Shown: positions 25,194-34,066 of the stretch, piece by piece
Layout of the letters: each line of letters opens with the position of its first letter
Position numbering within the stretch: the stretch's first letter is position 1
NCBI GenBank assembly: GCA_039045975.1
Contig: JBCCJA010000031.1
Coordinates: 1-42,313 of the forward strand
Direction: 5' to 3'
DNA length: 42,313 bases
From: JBCCJA01 sp039045975
Lineage (GTDB): Bacteria > Planctomycetota > Planctomycetia > Planctomycetales > Planctomycetaceae
Notes under the pieces: model-generated
What the model saw: only the letters and a program-made list of their open reading frames with translations
Told to the model about the DNA's origin: nothing
The model's database searches: none
Translations under genes and position numbers: made by a program

Positions 25194-26294
25194 ATGCCGC
25201 GGGAGCCGCTATATCGCGACGGGGACGAGGAGGGTGCGGGGCCGGGCGATCCGGTGCCGTCGCCGGTGCCGTCCGCGCCGTCGCCGGGTCCGGACGAGCG
25301 GGCGTCGGACGATTCGTTGCGGCCGCGGCGTCTGGCGGACGTCGTCGGGCAGAAGGCGGTCGTCGGTCGGTTGCAGATCATGCTCGACGCGACGCGGCGG
25401 CGGCGGGAGCCGCTCGGGCATCTGCTGCTCGACGGGCCGCCCGGGCTGGGCAAGACGACGCTCGCGACGGTCGTCCCGGCCGAATTGGGCGTCGACTTCC
25501 AGATCACATCGGGGCCGGCGCTGAAGGCCCCTAAGGATCTCGTGCCGTACCTGACGAACGCGGCCGAGGGGTCGGTGCTGTTCATCGACGAGATCCACCG
25601 CCTCCCGCCGACGGTCGAGGAATACCTGTATCCGGCGATGGAGGACTTTCGGCTCGACCTCGTGCTCGGCGAGGGGGTCAACGCGCGGACGGTGAGTCTG
25701 ACGCTGAAGCCGTTCACGGTGATCGGCGCGACGACGCGGAGCGGGATGTTGACCGCGCCGCTGCGGGACCGCTTCGTGCACCGCGAATCGCTGACGCATT
25801 ACGCGGAAGACGAGCTGTCGCGGATCGTGACGGTCAACGCCGGGAAGCTGGGGTTGGCGATCGACGCGGAGGGGGCCGGCGAGATCGCGCGGCGGTGCCG
25901 GGGCACGCCGCGGCGGGCGAACAACCTGCTCCGCTGGAGCCGCGATTTCGCTGAGGTGCATGCGAAACGGCAGACGCTCGACGGTGAGACGGCCCGGGCG
26001 GCGTTGGCGATGCGGGAGGTCGACCGGCTCGGCCTCGACGAGCAGGACCGCCGTTACCTGACGACGTTGGTGAAGACGTTTTCCGGCGGGCCGGCGGGCT
26101 TGCAGACGCTGTCGCACAGTCTCGCGGTGCCGCCCGACACGCTCGAGGACGAGGTCGAGCCGTTCCTCCTGCGGGCGGGCCTCGTGAAGCGGACGCCACG
26201 CGGGCGGACGGCGACGGCGGCGGCGTTCGAGCACCTCGGCCTCGGCCCGGATCAAGGCCCGCAGCCGGAGAATCTGTTCGACGATCGGGCCTGA
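25194..26294 (+). CDS. ruvB: Holliday junction branch-migration ATPase RuvB
   Basis: 366 residues; hexameric motor of the RuvAB complex. Walker A GPPGLGKT (81-88), Walker B VLFIDEIHRL, sensor motif IGATTRSGMLTAPLRDRF (with the arginine finger), then the winged-helix end (SGGPAGLQTLSHSL, RTPRGRTATAAAFEHLG). An N-terminal Pro/Asp-rich extension of about 40 residues precedes the conserved LRPRRLADVVGQ. ATG 25194 is used; a GTG at 25191 is equally possible. No ruvA or ruvC in the window. Confidence 0.96.
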   Translation: MPREPLYRDGDEEGAGPGDPVPSPVPSAPSPGPDERASDDSLRPRRLADVVGQKAVVGRLQIMLDATRRRREPLGHLLLDGPPGLGKTTLATVVPAELGVDFQITSGPALKAPKDLVPYLTNAAEGSVLFIDEIHRLPPTVEEYLYPAMEDFRLDLVLGEGVNARTVSLTLKPFTVIGATTRSGMLTAPLRDRFVHRESLTHYAEDELSRIVTVNAGKLGLAIDAEGAGEIARRCRGTPRRANNLLRWSRDFAEVHAKRQTLDGETARAALAMREVDRLGLDEQDRRYLTTLVKTFSGGPAGLQTLSHSLAVPPDTLEDEVEPFLLRAGLVKRTPRGRTATAAAFEHLGLGPDQGPQPENLFDDRA

Positions 26295-26397
26295 CCCGGT
26301 CTCCGCGGATTCCGGTTCCGCGGCCGCGTGACGCCGCCGCCGGAACAGCCTACGCTCCCGCGTTACCCGAAACAGTCTCGCCTCCCGAGCCGAGCAC

Positions 26398-26964
26398 ATG
26401 ACCCGCCTCCCACTGCCGCGTCTGTCCGCGGCGATCCTTTGCCTCGTTCTTTCAGGAATGCCCGTGATGGCCGGCGAATCGGTGCTGGATCACAAGGTCT
26501 GGACGTTGTCGGGCGAGCCGTTCGACCTCGGCGACCTCGAAGGCAAGGTCGTCCTCGTCGTGAACGTCGCGAGCGAATGCGGGGCGACGCCGCAGTACGC
26601 GGCCCTGCAGTCGCTGTACGAGAAGTACGCAGACCGCGGGCTCGTCGTCGCCGGGTTCCCGTGCAACCAGTTCGGCGGCCAGGAGCCGGGCTCGGCTTCC
26701 GAGATCGAGCAGTTCTGCTCGACGAATTATCGCGTCACGTTCCCGATGTTCGCGAAGATCGACGTCAACGGTGACGACGCGTCGCCGCTGTATGAGGAGC
26801 TGACGTCGGCCGCGGCGACGCCCGACGACCCGGGGCGGGTGCGTTGGAACTTCGAGAAGTTCCTGATCGGGCGAGACGGCACGGTGATCGGCCGCTTCCG
26901 CACGCCGGTGGAGCCCGACTCGGCGGAGGTCGTCTCAGCGATCGAAGAGGCGCTCGGCTCGTGA
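26398..26964 (+). CDS. Exported glutathione peroxidase-family protein
   Basis: 188 residues. Signal peptide LSAAILCLVLSGMPVMA, then the thioredoxin-fold peroxidase: VVNVASECG with peroxidatic Cys61 (a TGC codon, so Cys not Sec), GFPCNQFGGQEPG, and RWNFEKFLIGRDG. Reduces hydrogen or lipid peroxides; bacterial Cys forms often use thioredoxin rather than glutathione. Export is unusual enough to note. Its TGA overlaps the GTG of the next gene (26961-26964), so the pair is coupled. Confidence 0.93.
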   Translation: MTRLPLPRLSAAILCLVLSGMPVMAGESVLDHKVWTLSGEPFDLGDLEGKVVLVVNVASECGATPQYAALQSLYEKYADRGLVVAGFPCNQFGGQEPGSASEIEQFCSTNYRVTFPMFAKIDVNGDDASPLYEELTSAAATPDDPGRVRWNFEKFLIGRDGTVIGRFRTPVEPDSAEVVSAIEEALGS

Positions 26965-27380
26965 TCGAAGACTCTCCCGCGGCGACGGCCCGCGCGACGA
27001 TCGAAGGGCTGCGGGCGGCCGACGTCGCGACGCGTCGCCGTGCGGCCGAGGACCTCGCGCTGTGCGGCGAGGACGCCCGTGTCGCGGCGGTGCCGCTGGC
27101 CCTCGCGGCGGCCGACGCGGACGAGTACGTCCGCGAATTTGCGGTCGCGGCTTTGGAATCGCTGGGCCCGCCACTGGCGGGCGATCACGACGCGCTCGTG
27201 GCGGTCGCCGGGGACGAGCGGACGCCCGACGACGCGGTCTACTGGGCGGTCACGCTGCTCGCCCGGCTCGGCCCGGCGGCGGTGACGGACCGGACCCGCG
27301 AGACGCTGATGAGACTATGCCTGCACGCGTCGGCCGGGGTGCGGCGGCGGACCCGGTGGGCGATCCGACGGCTCGGCTGA
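26961..27380 (+). CDS. Small HEAT-repeat-like protein
   Basis: 139 residues, alpha-helical throughout, with helix pairs of HEAT type: DVATRRRAAEDLALCGEDA, EYVREFAVAALESLGPPL, DDAVYWAVTLLARLGPAAV, SAGVRRRTRWAIRRLG. Likely a protein-interaction module; partner unknown. GTG 26961 overlaps the peroxidase stop. No signal peptide, so cytoplasmic. Convergent with the alpha/beta hydrolase, 5 bp apart. Confidence 0.75.
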   Translation: MIEDSPAATARATIEGLRAADVATRRRAAEDLALCGEDARVAAVPLALAAADADEYVREFAVAALESLGPPLAGDHDALVAVAGDERTPDDAVYWAVTLLARLGPAAVTDRTRETLMRLCLHASAGVRRRTRWAIRRLG

Positions 27381-27385
27381 CGCCG

Positions 27386-28114
27386 TCAGCCGACGGTTTC
27401 GACGGCGGCCATCTTCTCGGCGAGGAACGCGTTGACGTCGTCGGCGCGGGTGAGGTTTATCAGGTGCCCGCCGCCGGCGAGGACGCGGTCGGGGTCGCCC
27501 TTCCGCATCGGGATGATGCGGTCCTTCTCGCCGTGGATCTGATGGACCGGGAAGGGCAGCGAACGGGCCTCGGCGGCGTTCAGGTCCCACTTCGCGGCCG
27601 CGTCGGCGAAGCGTTTCAGCAGCGGGACGTCGACGTCTTTGGCCATCGCGCGGACGACCTCGGCCGCCTCGCCGTCGAGGCCGTCGAGGGAGACGAACAT
27701 CGTCGCGATCGGGCCGGCGATCGTGACCGCCGCCAGCGCGTTCGGCACGACGGATCCCAGCGACTGCTGAAGCCGGAACAGCTCCGTGACCGCCTCGCGC
27801 GAGCGGCAGCCGGAGAGCACGAACACGCCCGCCGGCGGCGTGCCGAGGCCGTCGAGGTGCCGCCCCATCTCGATCGCGACCTGCCCGCCGAACGAGACCC
27901 CGCCGAGGTAAAACGGGCGGCCGGTGTCGATCACGCGTCGCGACCCGAGGCACCACTCCTCGGCGCAGCGGACCGAGTACTCGGCCAGCGATTCGCGGCC
28001 CCGCAGGGGCGGCCAGGCGGGCGTGAGCAGATCGGGGAAGGCCCGCCGCTGCGGCGCGAACAGCCGCGCATCGGCCCCGAGCCCGGGCAGCAGCAGCAGT
28101 TGTGTGTCGGTCAT
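27386..28114 (-). CDS. Alpha/beta hydrolase
   Basis: 242 residues, minimal fold. LLLLPGLGADARLFAPQ opens the fold with the oxyanion loop. The nucleophile is the Ser in LGGVSFGGQVA, the acid Asp lies in IHGEKDRIIP, and the His in AGGGHLINL. No signal peptide. Substrate unknown. Stops 5 bp from the HEAT gene and begins 26 bp after hemB, so co-transcribed with it (hemB first). Confidence 0.88.
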   Translation of the reverse strand: MTDTQLLLLPGLGADARLFAPQRRAFPDLLTPAWPPLRGRESLAEYSVRCAEEWCLGSRRVIDTGRPFYLGGVSFGGQVAIEMGRHLDGLGTPPAGVFVLSGCRSREAVTELFRLQQSLGSVVPNALAAVTIAGPIATMFVSLDGLDGEAAEVVRAMAKDVDVPLLKRFADAAAKWDLNAAEARSLPFPVHQIHGEKDRIIPMRKGDPDRVLAGGGHLINLTRADDVNAFLAEKMAAVETVG

Positions 28115-28140
28115 TGAGTTCGTGTCGGCCTCTGCCCGCG

Positions 28141-29169
28141 TTACCGCCCGTGCACCATACGGGCCGCCTCGACCGCGAAGTAGGTCAGCACCGCGTCGGC
28201 CCCGGCCCGTTTGAACGCCAGCAGCGATTCGAGGATCACCGCGTCGCGATCGAGCCGGCCTCGCTCGGCGGCGGAGACGAGCATCGCGTACTCGCCCGAG
28301 ACCTGATACGCGAACGTCGGCAGGCCGAAGGCCGTCTTCACGCGGTGCACGACGTCGAGGTACGGCATGCCCGGTTTGACCATCAGCATGTCGGCCCCCT
28401 CGGCGACGTCGAGGGCGACTTCGCGGAGCGACTCGTCGCCGTTGGCCGGGTCCATCTGGTAGGTATTCTTGTCACCCGAGCCGAGGCTGCCGGCCGAGCC
28501 GACCGCGTCGCGGAACGGGCCATAAAACGCCGAGGCGTACTTCGCGGCGTAACTGAGGATCGACACGTCGGTGAACCCGTGCCGGTCGAGCACGCCCCGG
28601 ATGAAGCCGACGCGGCCGTCCATCATGTCGGACGGCGCGACCACGTCGCAGCCGGCCTCGGCCTGCACGACGGCCTGTTGGCCGAGCGCTTCGAGCGTCT
28701 CGTCGTTGACGACATAACCGTCCCGTACGAGCCCGTCCTGCCCGTGTGACGAATAGGGGTCGAGCGCGACGTCGCAGATCACGCCGACGTCGATGTTTGC
28801 GGCCTTAATCGCCCGCACGGCACGGCAGACGAGGTTGTCGCCGTTGAACGCCTCGGCGGCGTCGTCGGTCTTCAGCGACGGGTCGGTCTTCGGAAAGATC
28901 GCGACCGCGGGGATCCCGAGCCCGGCCGCCTCCGCGACGGCCGGGACGAGCCGGTCGATCGAATAGCGGTCGACGCCGGGCATCGTCTCGATCGGCTCGA
29001 CGACGTCTTCGCCGTCGACGACGAACACCGGCCAGATCATGTCGGCGGGCGAGAGGGCCTGTTCCCGCACGAGGGCCCGCGACCACGCGTGGCGGCGGTT
29101 GCGGCGCATCCGCGTCGTCGGGAAGGCGGGGCCGGCGGCGGCCGTCGGCGCGGCGGGAGGTCGGGTCAT
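28141..29169 (-). CDS. hemB: Delta-aminolevulinic acid dehydratase (porphobilinogen synthase)
   Basis: Condenses two 5-aminolevulinate molecules to porphobilinogen in tetrapyrrole synthesis. 342 residues, normal length. RMRRNRRHAWSRALVRE at the N-terminus, then VICDVALDPYSSHGQDG at the metal site, with Asp rather than Cys ligands, pointing to the Mg-type enzyme. The two active lysines are in SYAAKYASAFYGPFRD and LMVKPGMPYLDVV. YQVSGEYAML is also typical. ATG 29169 chosen as the first Met before the conserved block; the frame opens further upstream without homology. Confidence 0.97.
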   Translation of the reverse strand: MTRPPAAPTAAAGPAFPTTRMRRNRRHAWSRALVREQALSPADMIWPVFVVDGEDVVEPIETMPGVDRYSIDRLVPAVAEAAGLGIPAVAIFPKTDPSLKTDDAAEAFNGDNLVCRAVRAIKAANIDVGVICDVALDPYSSHGQDGLVRDGYVVNDETLEALGQQAVVQAEAGCDVVAPSDMMDGRVGFIRGVLDRHGFTDVSILSYAAKYASAFYGPFRDAVGSAGSLGSGDKNTYQMDPANGDESLREVALDVAEGADMLMVKPGMPYLDVVHRVKTAFGLPTFAYQVSGEYAMLVSAAERGRLDRDAVILESLLAFKRAGADAVLTYFAVEAARMVHGR

Positions 29170-29211
29170 CGGTCGTTCCGGCAGTGTCGTGAGACGGCAT
29201 CGTAGCCGGGA

Positions 29212-29230
29212 GGGCGGTTTGACCCCGCCC
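29212..29230. repeat. Short hairpin between hemB and sulfatase 2
   Basis: GGGCGG (29212-29217) and CCGCCC (29225-29230) around TTTGACC in the 123-bp divergent gap 29170-29292. The loop contains TGAC, as in other small hairpins of this window, but it is too short to assign to a family. Confidence 0.35.
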
Positions 29231-29292
29231 GATCGCGTCGCCACGATCCGATCAACGAGTTTCGATCTGTCCCGCCTCCGCCGAGCCCGCCC

Positions 29293-30699
29293 GTGTCACG
29301 CCCTCTCGCGTTTCTTGCGATCCTCGCGATCGCCCCCGCCGTCGCCTCCGCCGCCGAGACGCCGCCTAACGTGCTGTTCATCGCCGTCGACGACATGAAC
29401 TGCGACCTCGGCTGCTACGGGCACGACCTCGTGCAGAGCCCGCACATCGACCGGCTCGCCGCCCGCGGCGTGCGGTTCGATCTCGCCTACTGCCAGGAGC
29501 CGCTGTGCAGCCCGTCCCGGACGAGCATCATGACCGGTCTGCGGCCCGACACGACCGGCGTGCACGATCTGAAAACGCACTTCCGCCGCCGCAACCCGGA
29601 CGTCGTGACGCTGTCGCAGATGTTCCGCAACAACGGCTACTTCGCGGCCCGCATCGGCAAGATCTATCACTACGGCAACCCGGGTGAGATCGGCACCAAC
29701 GGGCTGATGGACGACGAGCCGTCGTGGGATGTCCGCATCAACCCGGCCGGCCGCGACAAGGCCGAAGAGTTCGCGCTCATCAACGAAACGCCCCGCCGCG
29801 GCTTCGGCAGCTCGCTGAGCTACATGGCCGCCGACGGGAGCGACCTCGAACAGACCGACGGCCTCGTCGCGACCGGCGCGATCCGCCTGCTCGAAGAGCA
29901 CGGGGACGAGCCTTTCTTCATCGCCGCCGGCTTCTACCGGCCGCATTGCCCGTACGTCGCGCCGCGGGCCTACTTCGACCCGTATCCGCTCTCGTCGATC
30001 ACGATGCCGCCGATCGACCGCGGCGATAAGCTCCCGGCGTCGATCCCGGCCGTCGAGGTCCACTCTCCGGGGTCTTACCCGTATATCGGTGCGACCCGCG
30101 ACGGCGCGATCCGCGCTAAGCGGGCCTATTACGCGACGATGTCGTTCGTCGACGCCCAGGTCGGGCGGTTGCTCGACGCCGTCGACCGGCTCGGGCTCGC
30201 CGAGAACACCGTCATCGTCTTTTGGTCCGACCACGGCTACCACATCGGCGAGAAGGGGCTGTGGATGAAGCGCTCGAACTTCGAGCGGGCTGTCCGCGTG
30301 CCGCTGATCCTCGCCGGGGCCGGCGTCGACACGGTCGGCGGCGTCAGCCGGCGGCCGGTCGAACTGCTCGACCTCTATCCGACGCTCGCCGAGATCTGCG
30401 GCCTGACGCCGCCGGCGGAGGTCGAGGGCGCGAGCCTCGTCCCGCTGCTCGAAGACCCCGACGCGGCGTGGGACAAGCCGGCGATCAGCCAGACGAAGAC
30501 CGGCAAACGGACCGGCTATTCGATCACCGACGGCCGCTACCGCTACATCGAATGGGACGGCGGCGAGGGCCCGCGGCTGCTGTTCGACCACGAGTCGGAC
30601 CCGGAAGAGCACGACAACCTCGTCGACGACCCGGCGATGGCCGCGGTGACCGAAGCGCTCGCCGCGGCATTGCACGACGTCGTCGGCGACCCGAAGTGA
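29293..30699 (+). CDS. Secreted type I sulfatase, iduronate-2-sulfatase-like (second of three)
   Basis: 468 residues. Signal peptide LAFLAILAIAPAVASA. NVLFIAVDDMNCDLGCYG, then the formylglycine motif C72-SPSR in EPLCSPSRTSIMTG. LRPDTTGVHDL and VVTLSQMFRNNGYFAARIGK are typical of the iduronate-2-sulfatase branch. VIVFWSDHGYHIGEKGLWMK is the second metal site. GTG 29293 is the start. A serine hydrolase and a third sulfatase follow on the same strand, suggesting a small sulfated-glycan locus. Confidence 0.93.
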   Translation: MSRPLAFLAILAIAPAVASAAETPPNVLFIAVDDMNCDLGCYGHDLVQSPHIDRLAARGVRFDLAYCQEPLCSPSRTSIMTGLRPDTTGVHDLKTHFRRRNPDVVTLSQMFRNNGYFAARIGKIYHYGNPGEIGTNGLMDDEPSWDVRINPAGRDKAEEFALINETPRRGFGSSLSYMAADGSDLEQTDGLVATGAIRLLEEHGDEPFFIAAGFYRPHCPYVAPRAYFDPYPLSSITMPPIDRGDKLPASIPAVEVHSPGSYPYIGATRDGAIRAKRAYYATMSFVDAQVGRLLDAVDRLGLAENTVIVFWSDHGYHIGEKGLWMKRSNFERAVRVPLILAGAGVDTVGGVSRRPVELLDLYPTLAEICGLTPPAEVEGASLVPLLEDPDAAWDKPAISQTKTGKRTGYSITDGRYRYIEWDGGEGPRLLFDHESDPEEHDNLVDDPAMAAVTEALAAALHDVVGDPK

Positions 30700-30723
30700 C
30701 GCCGTGATCCGCAGCGATCACCA

Positions 30724-30796
30724 CACAAGCCCGCGGCGCAAGCCGTGGGGGGACGACGTCGACACGGACGGCCACGGCTCGCGCCGCGGGCTGGTG
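30724..30796. repeat. Palindromic element (family A) abutting the serine hydrolase start
   Basis: Arms 30728-30748 and 30772-30792 match at 20 of 21 (AGCCCGCGGCG, AGCCGTGG), with CAC/GTG just outside. Same family as 6760-6830 and 705-728. The outer GTG at 30794-30796 is the likely start codon of the next gene, so the repeat directly precedes or supplies the start. Confidence 0.8.
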
Positions 30797-31987
30797 CTCC
30801 GGCGATCGTCGGTCGCATGTCTGGCCGCGTTTGTCGTGTTCGCGTTCTGCACGCCGGTCGGGGCGTCCGACGGTGGCGAGTGGGACGCGGCGGTCGATGA
30901 GGCGCTCGACGAGACCGGATTCGACGTCGCCGGCTCGGCGCTCGTGGTCGGACTGCTCACGCCCGACGGCGGTCGCTTCGTCACGGGGCGGGGCGAGGTC
31001 GCCCCGGGCGGCCCGCTGCCCGACGGGCGGACGCTATTCGAGATCGGGTCGATCACGAAGACGTTCACGACACTGCTGCTCGCCGGGGAGGTCGTCGCGG
31101 GCCGGATCGCGCTCGACGACCCGCTCGGGCCGTCGCTGCCCGACGGCTGGGCGCTGCCCGACCGGGCGGGCCGCCCGGTCACCTTCGAAGAGGTCGCGAC
31201 CCACACGTCGGGCCTGCCGCCGCTGCCGCCGAACTTCCACGGCGCCCTCATGCTGGAGGCGTTGGTCGGACTCGACCCGCTAACGAATCCCTACGCAAAG
31301 ATCACGCCGGAGCGGATCGCGGCCGGCCTGCCGATGATCGTCATGCCCGAGGTCGAAGAGCCGGCGTTCCTTTACAGCAATCTCGCCGTCGGCCTGCTCG
31401 GCGACGCCCTCGCCGAACGCGAGAAGACCGATTACGGGACACTCGTCCGCGGGCGCGTCACCGGCCCGCTCGGCATGGACGAGACGTTTATCGACGTGCC
31501 CGCGTCGCACGCGAACCGTCGCGTCGGCGGGACCCGCGGCGGACAGCCGGTCGAGGCGTGGGACTTCGCCGGGCTCGCTGCGGCCGGGGCACTCCGCAGC
31601 ACCGCGGCCGACATGCTGACTTATTTAGAAGCACAGCTCGGCCGGACCGAGACCCCGCTCGCCGACGCGATCGCGCTGACGCAGACCCCGCGACGCGAAC
31701 TCGGCCGGCGGAGCGGCATCGGACTCGGCTGGATGTATTACGACGCCCCCGCCGACCGGGGCGGGTCACGCGTATGGACGCATAATGGCGGGACGGGCGG
31801 CTTCACGTCGTTCGCCGCGTTCGAGCCGCGGGCGGACGTCGCCGTCATCGTGCTGAGTAACCGCGGGCCCGACCTCGCGAACCTCGGCGGCGGCATCCCG
31901 ACCGATAAACTCGGTGCGGCGTTGATGAAGCGATTGCGTGGGGATGTCGGTCTGTCGGCGGAGCCGGAAGCCGAACCGCCGGAATGA
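30794..31987 (+). CDS. Secreted serine hydrolase of the beta-lactamase/class C penicillin-binding family
   Basis: 397 residues. Signal peptide (RRSSVACLAAFVVFAFCTPVG), then SxxK motif S86-ITK89 in EIGSITKTFTTLLLA, Y194-SN in FLYSNLAVGLLGDAL, and HNGGTGGFTSF as the third motif. This is the class C beta-lactamase/DD-peptidase/esterase fold; whether it hydrolyses beta-lactams, peptides or esters is unclear. The frame opens at GTG 30704, but 30794 gives a clean signal peptide and the upstream part is repeat DNA. Same strand between two sulfatases; an esterase removing acyl groups from glycans is one guess. Confidence 0.88.
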   Translation: MLRRSSVACLAAFVVFAFCTPVGASDGGEWDAAVDEALDETGFDVAGSALVVGLLTPDGGRFVTGRGEVAPGGPLPDGRTLFEIGSITKTFTTLLLAGEVVAGRIALDDPLGPSLPDGWALPDRAGRPVTFEEVATHTSGLPPLPPNFHGALMLEALVGLDPLTNPYAKITPERIAAGLPMIVMPEVEEPAFLYSNLAVGLLGDALAEREKTDYGTLVRGRVTGPLGMDETFIDVPASHANRRVGGTRGGQPVEAWDFAGLAAAGALRSTAADMLTYLEAQLGRTETPLADAIALTQTPRRELGRRSGIGLGWMYYDAPADRGGSRVWTHNGGTGGFTSFAAFEPRADVAVIVLSNRGPDLANLGGGIPTDKLGAALMKRLRGDVGLSAEPEAEPPE

Positions 31988-32060
31988 ATACCACACGGAA
32001 TCGATCGCGGCCGTATCACAGCATAAATTAAATCCTTCCCACTCTTTCCCGCCTGTCGCC

Positions 32061-33578
32061 ATGCCCCGTTACTGTCTCTGTTTAACTTTCGTCGCCGTTG
32101 TCGCCGCGGGCGTCTCGAACGCCGACGCGGGGAAGCCGAACGTCGTCATCCTCTATGCCGACGACATGGGGTTCGGCGACCTCGGGGCGAACAACCCGGC
32201 TTCAAAAATCCCGACGCCCAACCTCGACCGGCTCGCCGCCGAGGGCATGCGGTTCACCGACGGGCACTCGTCGTCGGGCATCTGCACGCCGAGCCGTTAC
32301 GCGTTGCTGACGGGGCGACATCATTGGCGGGACTTCCACGGGATCGTCAACGCCTTCGGCCCGTCGGTTTTCGCGGACGAACGCGTCACGCTGCCGGAGC
32401 TGCTGCGGTCGGGCGGCTACGCGACCGCGGCGGTCGGCAAGTGGCACCTCGGCTGGGACTGGGACGCGATCCGTCGGCCGGAGGCGAAACAAGTTAAAAA
32501 GGAGCGGGGCCGGCCGGTGCTCGCGCACACCGACTACGACTGGTCGAAGCCGATCCCGGACGGGCCCCTCGCCCACGGGTTCGATTATTACTTCGGCGAC
32601 AACGTCATTAACTTTCCGCCGTACTGCTGGATCGAAAACGATCGCGTCCTCGACGTGCCCGACATGACGATCGACGGCAAGTTCGACGAGCCGACGAAGG
32701 AGGGCCGGTGGGAGGCCCGTCCCGGCCCGATGGTCTCCGGTTGGGACTTTTATGCGGTCTTGCCGACGATCACCGACCGGGCGGTCGGCTATATCGAAGA
32801 ACGTGTCGGGGACACGCAGCCGTTCTTTCTGTACGTGCCGTTCCCGTCGCCGCACGCGCCGATCATCCCGAACGACGAGTTCGACGGTACGAGCGACGCC
32901 GGCCCGTACGGCGACTTCGTCGTCGAGACCGACGCGATGTGCGGCAAGATCCTCGACGCGCTCGATGCCCACGGGTGCGCCGACGACACGATCGTCGTTT
33001 TCACCGCAGACAACGGCCCCGAGAAATACGCGTACGCCCGCGACGAGAAGTTCGGCCACTGGTCGGCCGAGCCGTTCCGCGGCCTGAAGCGGGATATTTA
33101 TGAGGGCGGCCACCACGTGCCGTTCCTGATTAAATGGCCGGGCGTAACCGAGCCGGGGGCCGTCTGCGACGCGCTCGTCTCGCAGATCGATCTGATGGCG
33201 ACGCTTGCCGCGGCCGCGGGGCTCGACCTGCCGGCCGAGAACGCGGCCGAGGACTCGTTCGACATCACGCCGCTGCTCCGGGGGCAGGCTTCGGCGGTCC
33301 GCGACGTCCACGTGCACAACACGCGTGAGGGCCGCTACGCGATCCGCGTCGGCGACTACGTGCTCGTCGCCGCGAAGGACGGGTACCAGAGCGGCCGCAA
33401 CGCCGCGTGGGAGCAGGCCCGCGGCTATCCGGCCGACGACGGCGGCCCGGTCGAGCTGTTCGACGTCCGCAAAGATGTCGGGCAGAAGACGGACCTGGCG
33501 TCGGCGTTGCCGGAGAAGGTCGAGGAGCTGCGGGCGTTGCTCGACGAGATTCTCGCCGGCGAGCGGACCGCGCCGTGA
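32061..33578 (+). CDS. Secreted type I sulfatase, arylsulfatase A-like (third of three)
   Basis: 505 residues. Signal peptide (YCLCLTFVAVVAAGVSNADA), then PNVVILYADDMGFGDLG, formylglycine motif C75-TPSR in SGICTPSRYALLTGRHHW, GGYATAAVGKWHLGW, PFPSPHAPIIPND and VVFTADNGPEKYAY. C-terminal EGGHHVPFLIKWPG and LFDVRKDVGQKTDLA. ATG 32061 chosen since it directly precedes the leader. The 73-bp gap before it is AT-rich (ATAAATTAAAT near 32020-32032), possibly promoter. Confidence 0.94.
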   Translation: MPRYCLCLTFVAVVAAGVSNADAGKPNVVILYADDMGFGDLGANNPASKIPTPNLDRLAAEGMRFTDGHSSSGICTPSRYALLTGRHHWRDFHGIVNAFGPSVFADERVTLPELLRSGGYATAAVGKWHLGWDWDAIRRPEAKQVKKERGRPVLAHTDYDWSKPIPDGPLAHGFDYYFGDNVINFPPYCWIENDRVLDVPDMTIDGKFDEPTKEGRWEARPGPMVSGWDFYAVLPTITDRAVGYIEERVGDTQPFFLYVPFPSPHAPIIPNDEFDGTSDAGPYGDFVVETDAMCGKILDALDAHGCADDTIVVFTADNGPEKYAYARDEKFGHWSAEPFRGLKRDIYEGGHHVPFLIKWPGVTEPGAVCDALVSQIDLMATLAAAAGLDLPAENAAEDSFDITPLLRGQASAVRDVHVHNTREGRYAIRVGDYVLVAAKDGYQSGRNAAWEQARGYPADDGGPVELFDVRKDVGQKTDLASALPEKVEELRALLDEILAGERTAP

Positions 33579-33600
33579 GGCAGGCCGCCGGGCGGTCACG

Positions 33601-33984
33601 TCACTGCGGCAGTTCCTCGATCCGCACGCCGAGCGGGTAATCGACCGGCTTCGGGGCGTAGAAGTCGACGCCGTAGGTGCGGACCTGGTCGCGCTTCAGC
33701 TCGGCGACCTCGAGCGAGCCGCTCCAGACCGGTGCCCGGCCCGCAGTGTAGACTTTCATCGCCAGCCACGCGGCCCGCGTCTGGGGGTGCCCGAAGACCT
33801 TCCGCAGGGCGTCGATCACGTAATCGAAGGTGTGGTCGTCGTCGTTCTCGATGATGACGACGTACTGCCGCGGGCGTTTCGGTTTCGTACGGCCGTCGGC
33901 GTCCGGCTCGGCGGGCTCGGCCTGCGGCGGCGGCTCGGCGACGGCGACGTTTTCTTCCACTTCGACTTCGGCGGCTGCGGCCAT
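33601..33984 (-). CDS. clpS: ClpS-like protease adaptor
   Basis: 127 residues. A disordered Glu/Ala/Pro-rich N-terminus of about 38 residues precedes the ClpS fold: QYVVIIENDDDHTFDYV, LRKVFGHPQTRAAWLAM, then LEVAELKRDQV and a C-terminal FYAPKPVDYPLGVRIEELP. ClpS binds N-degrons and hands them to ClpA/ClpC. The N-degron pocket normally has NDD and a His after the second helix; here NDD is kept, but the position equivalent to that His reads Tyr79 in MKVYTAGRA. Substrate choice may differ. ATG 33984 chosen; frame opens upstream. Divergent from csrA. Confidence 0.8.
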   Translation of the reverse strand: MAAAAEVEVEENVAVAEPPPQAEPAEPDADGRTKPKRPRQYVVIIENDDDHTFDYVIDALRKVFGHPQTRAAWLAMKVYTAGRAPVWSGSLEVAELKRDQVRTYGVDFYAPKPVDYPLGVRIEELPQ

Positions 33985-34066
33985 CGGGTCTGTCCGTGAG
34001 GGCGGTCTGAGGATCGTGGTCGTCGGCGAGCGTAGCGGATCACGGCGGCGGGCGTGGCTCCTACGG

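Noticed and set aside
25209..26399. Minus-strand open frame of 396 codons across ruvB
   Set aside because: Antisense of ruvB, whose Walker motifs and arginine finger are intact; the shadow is arginine-rich without motifs.
26578..26583. Selenocysteine at the peroxidase active site
   Set aside because: The codon for residue 61 is TGC, an ordinary cysteine, and no SECIS-like need arises.
30704..30793. N-terminal extension of the serine hydrolase starting at GTG 30704
   Set aside because: The 30 codons are palindrome-derived, and a normal signal peptide begins at 30794.
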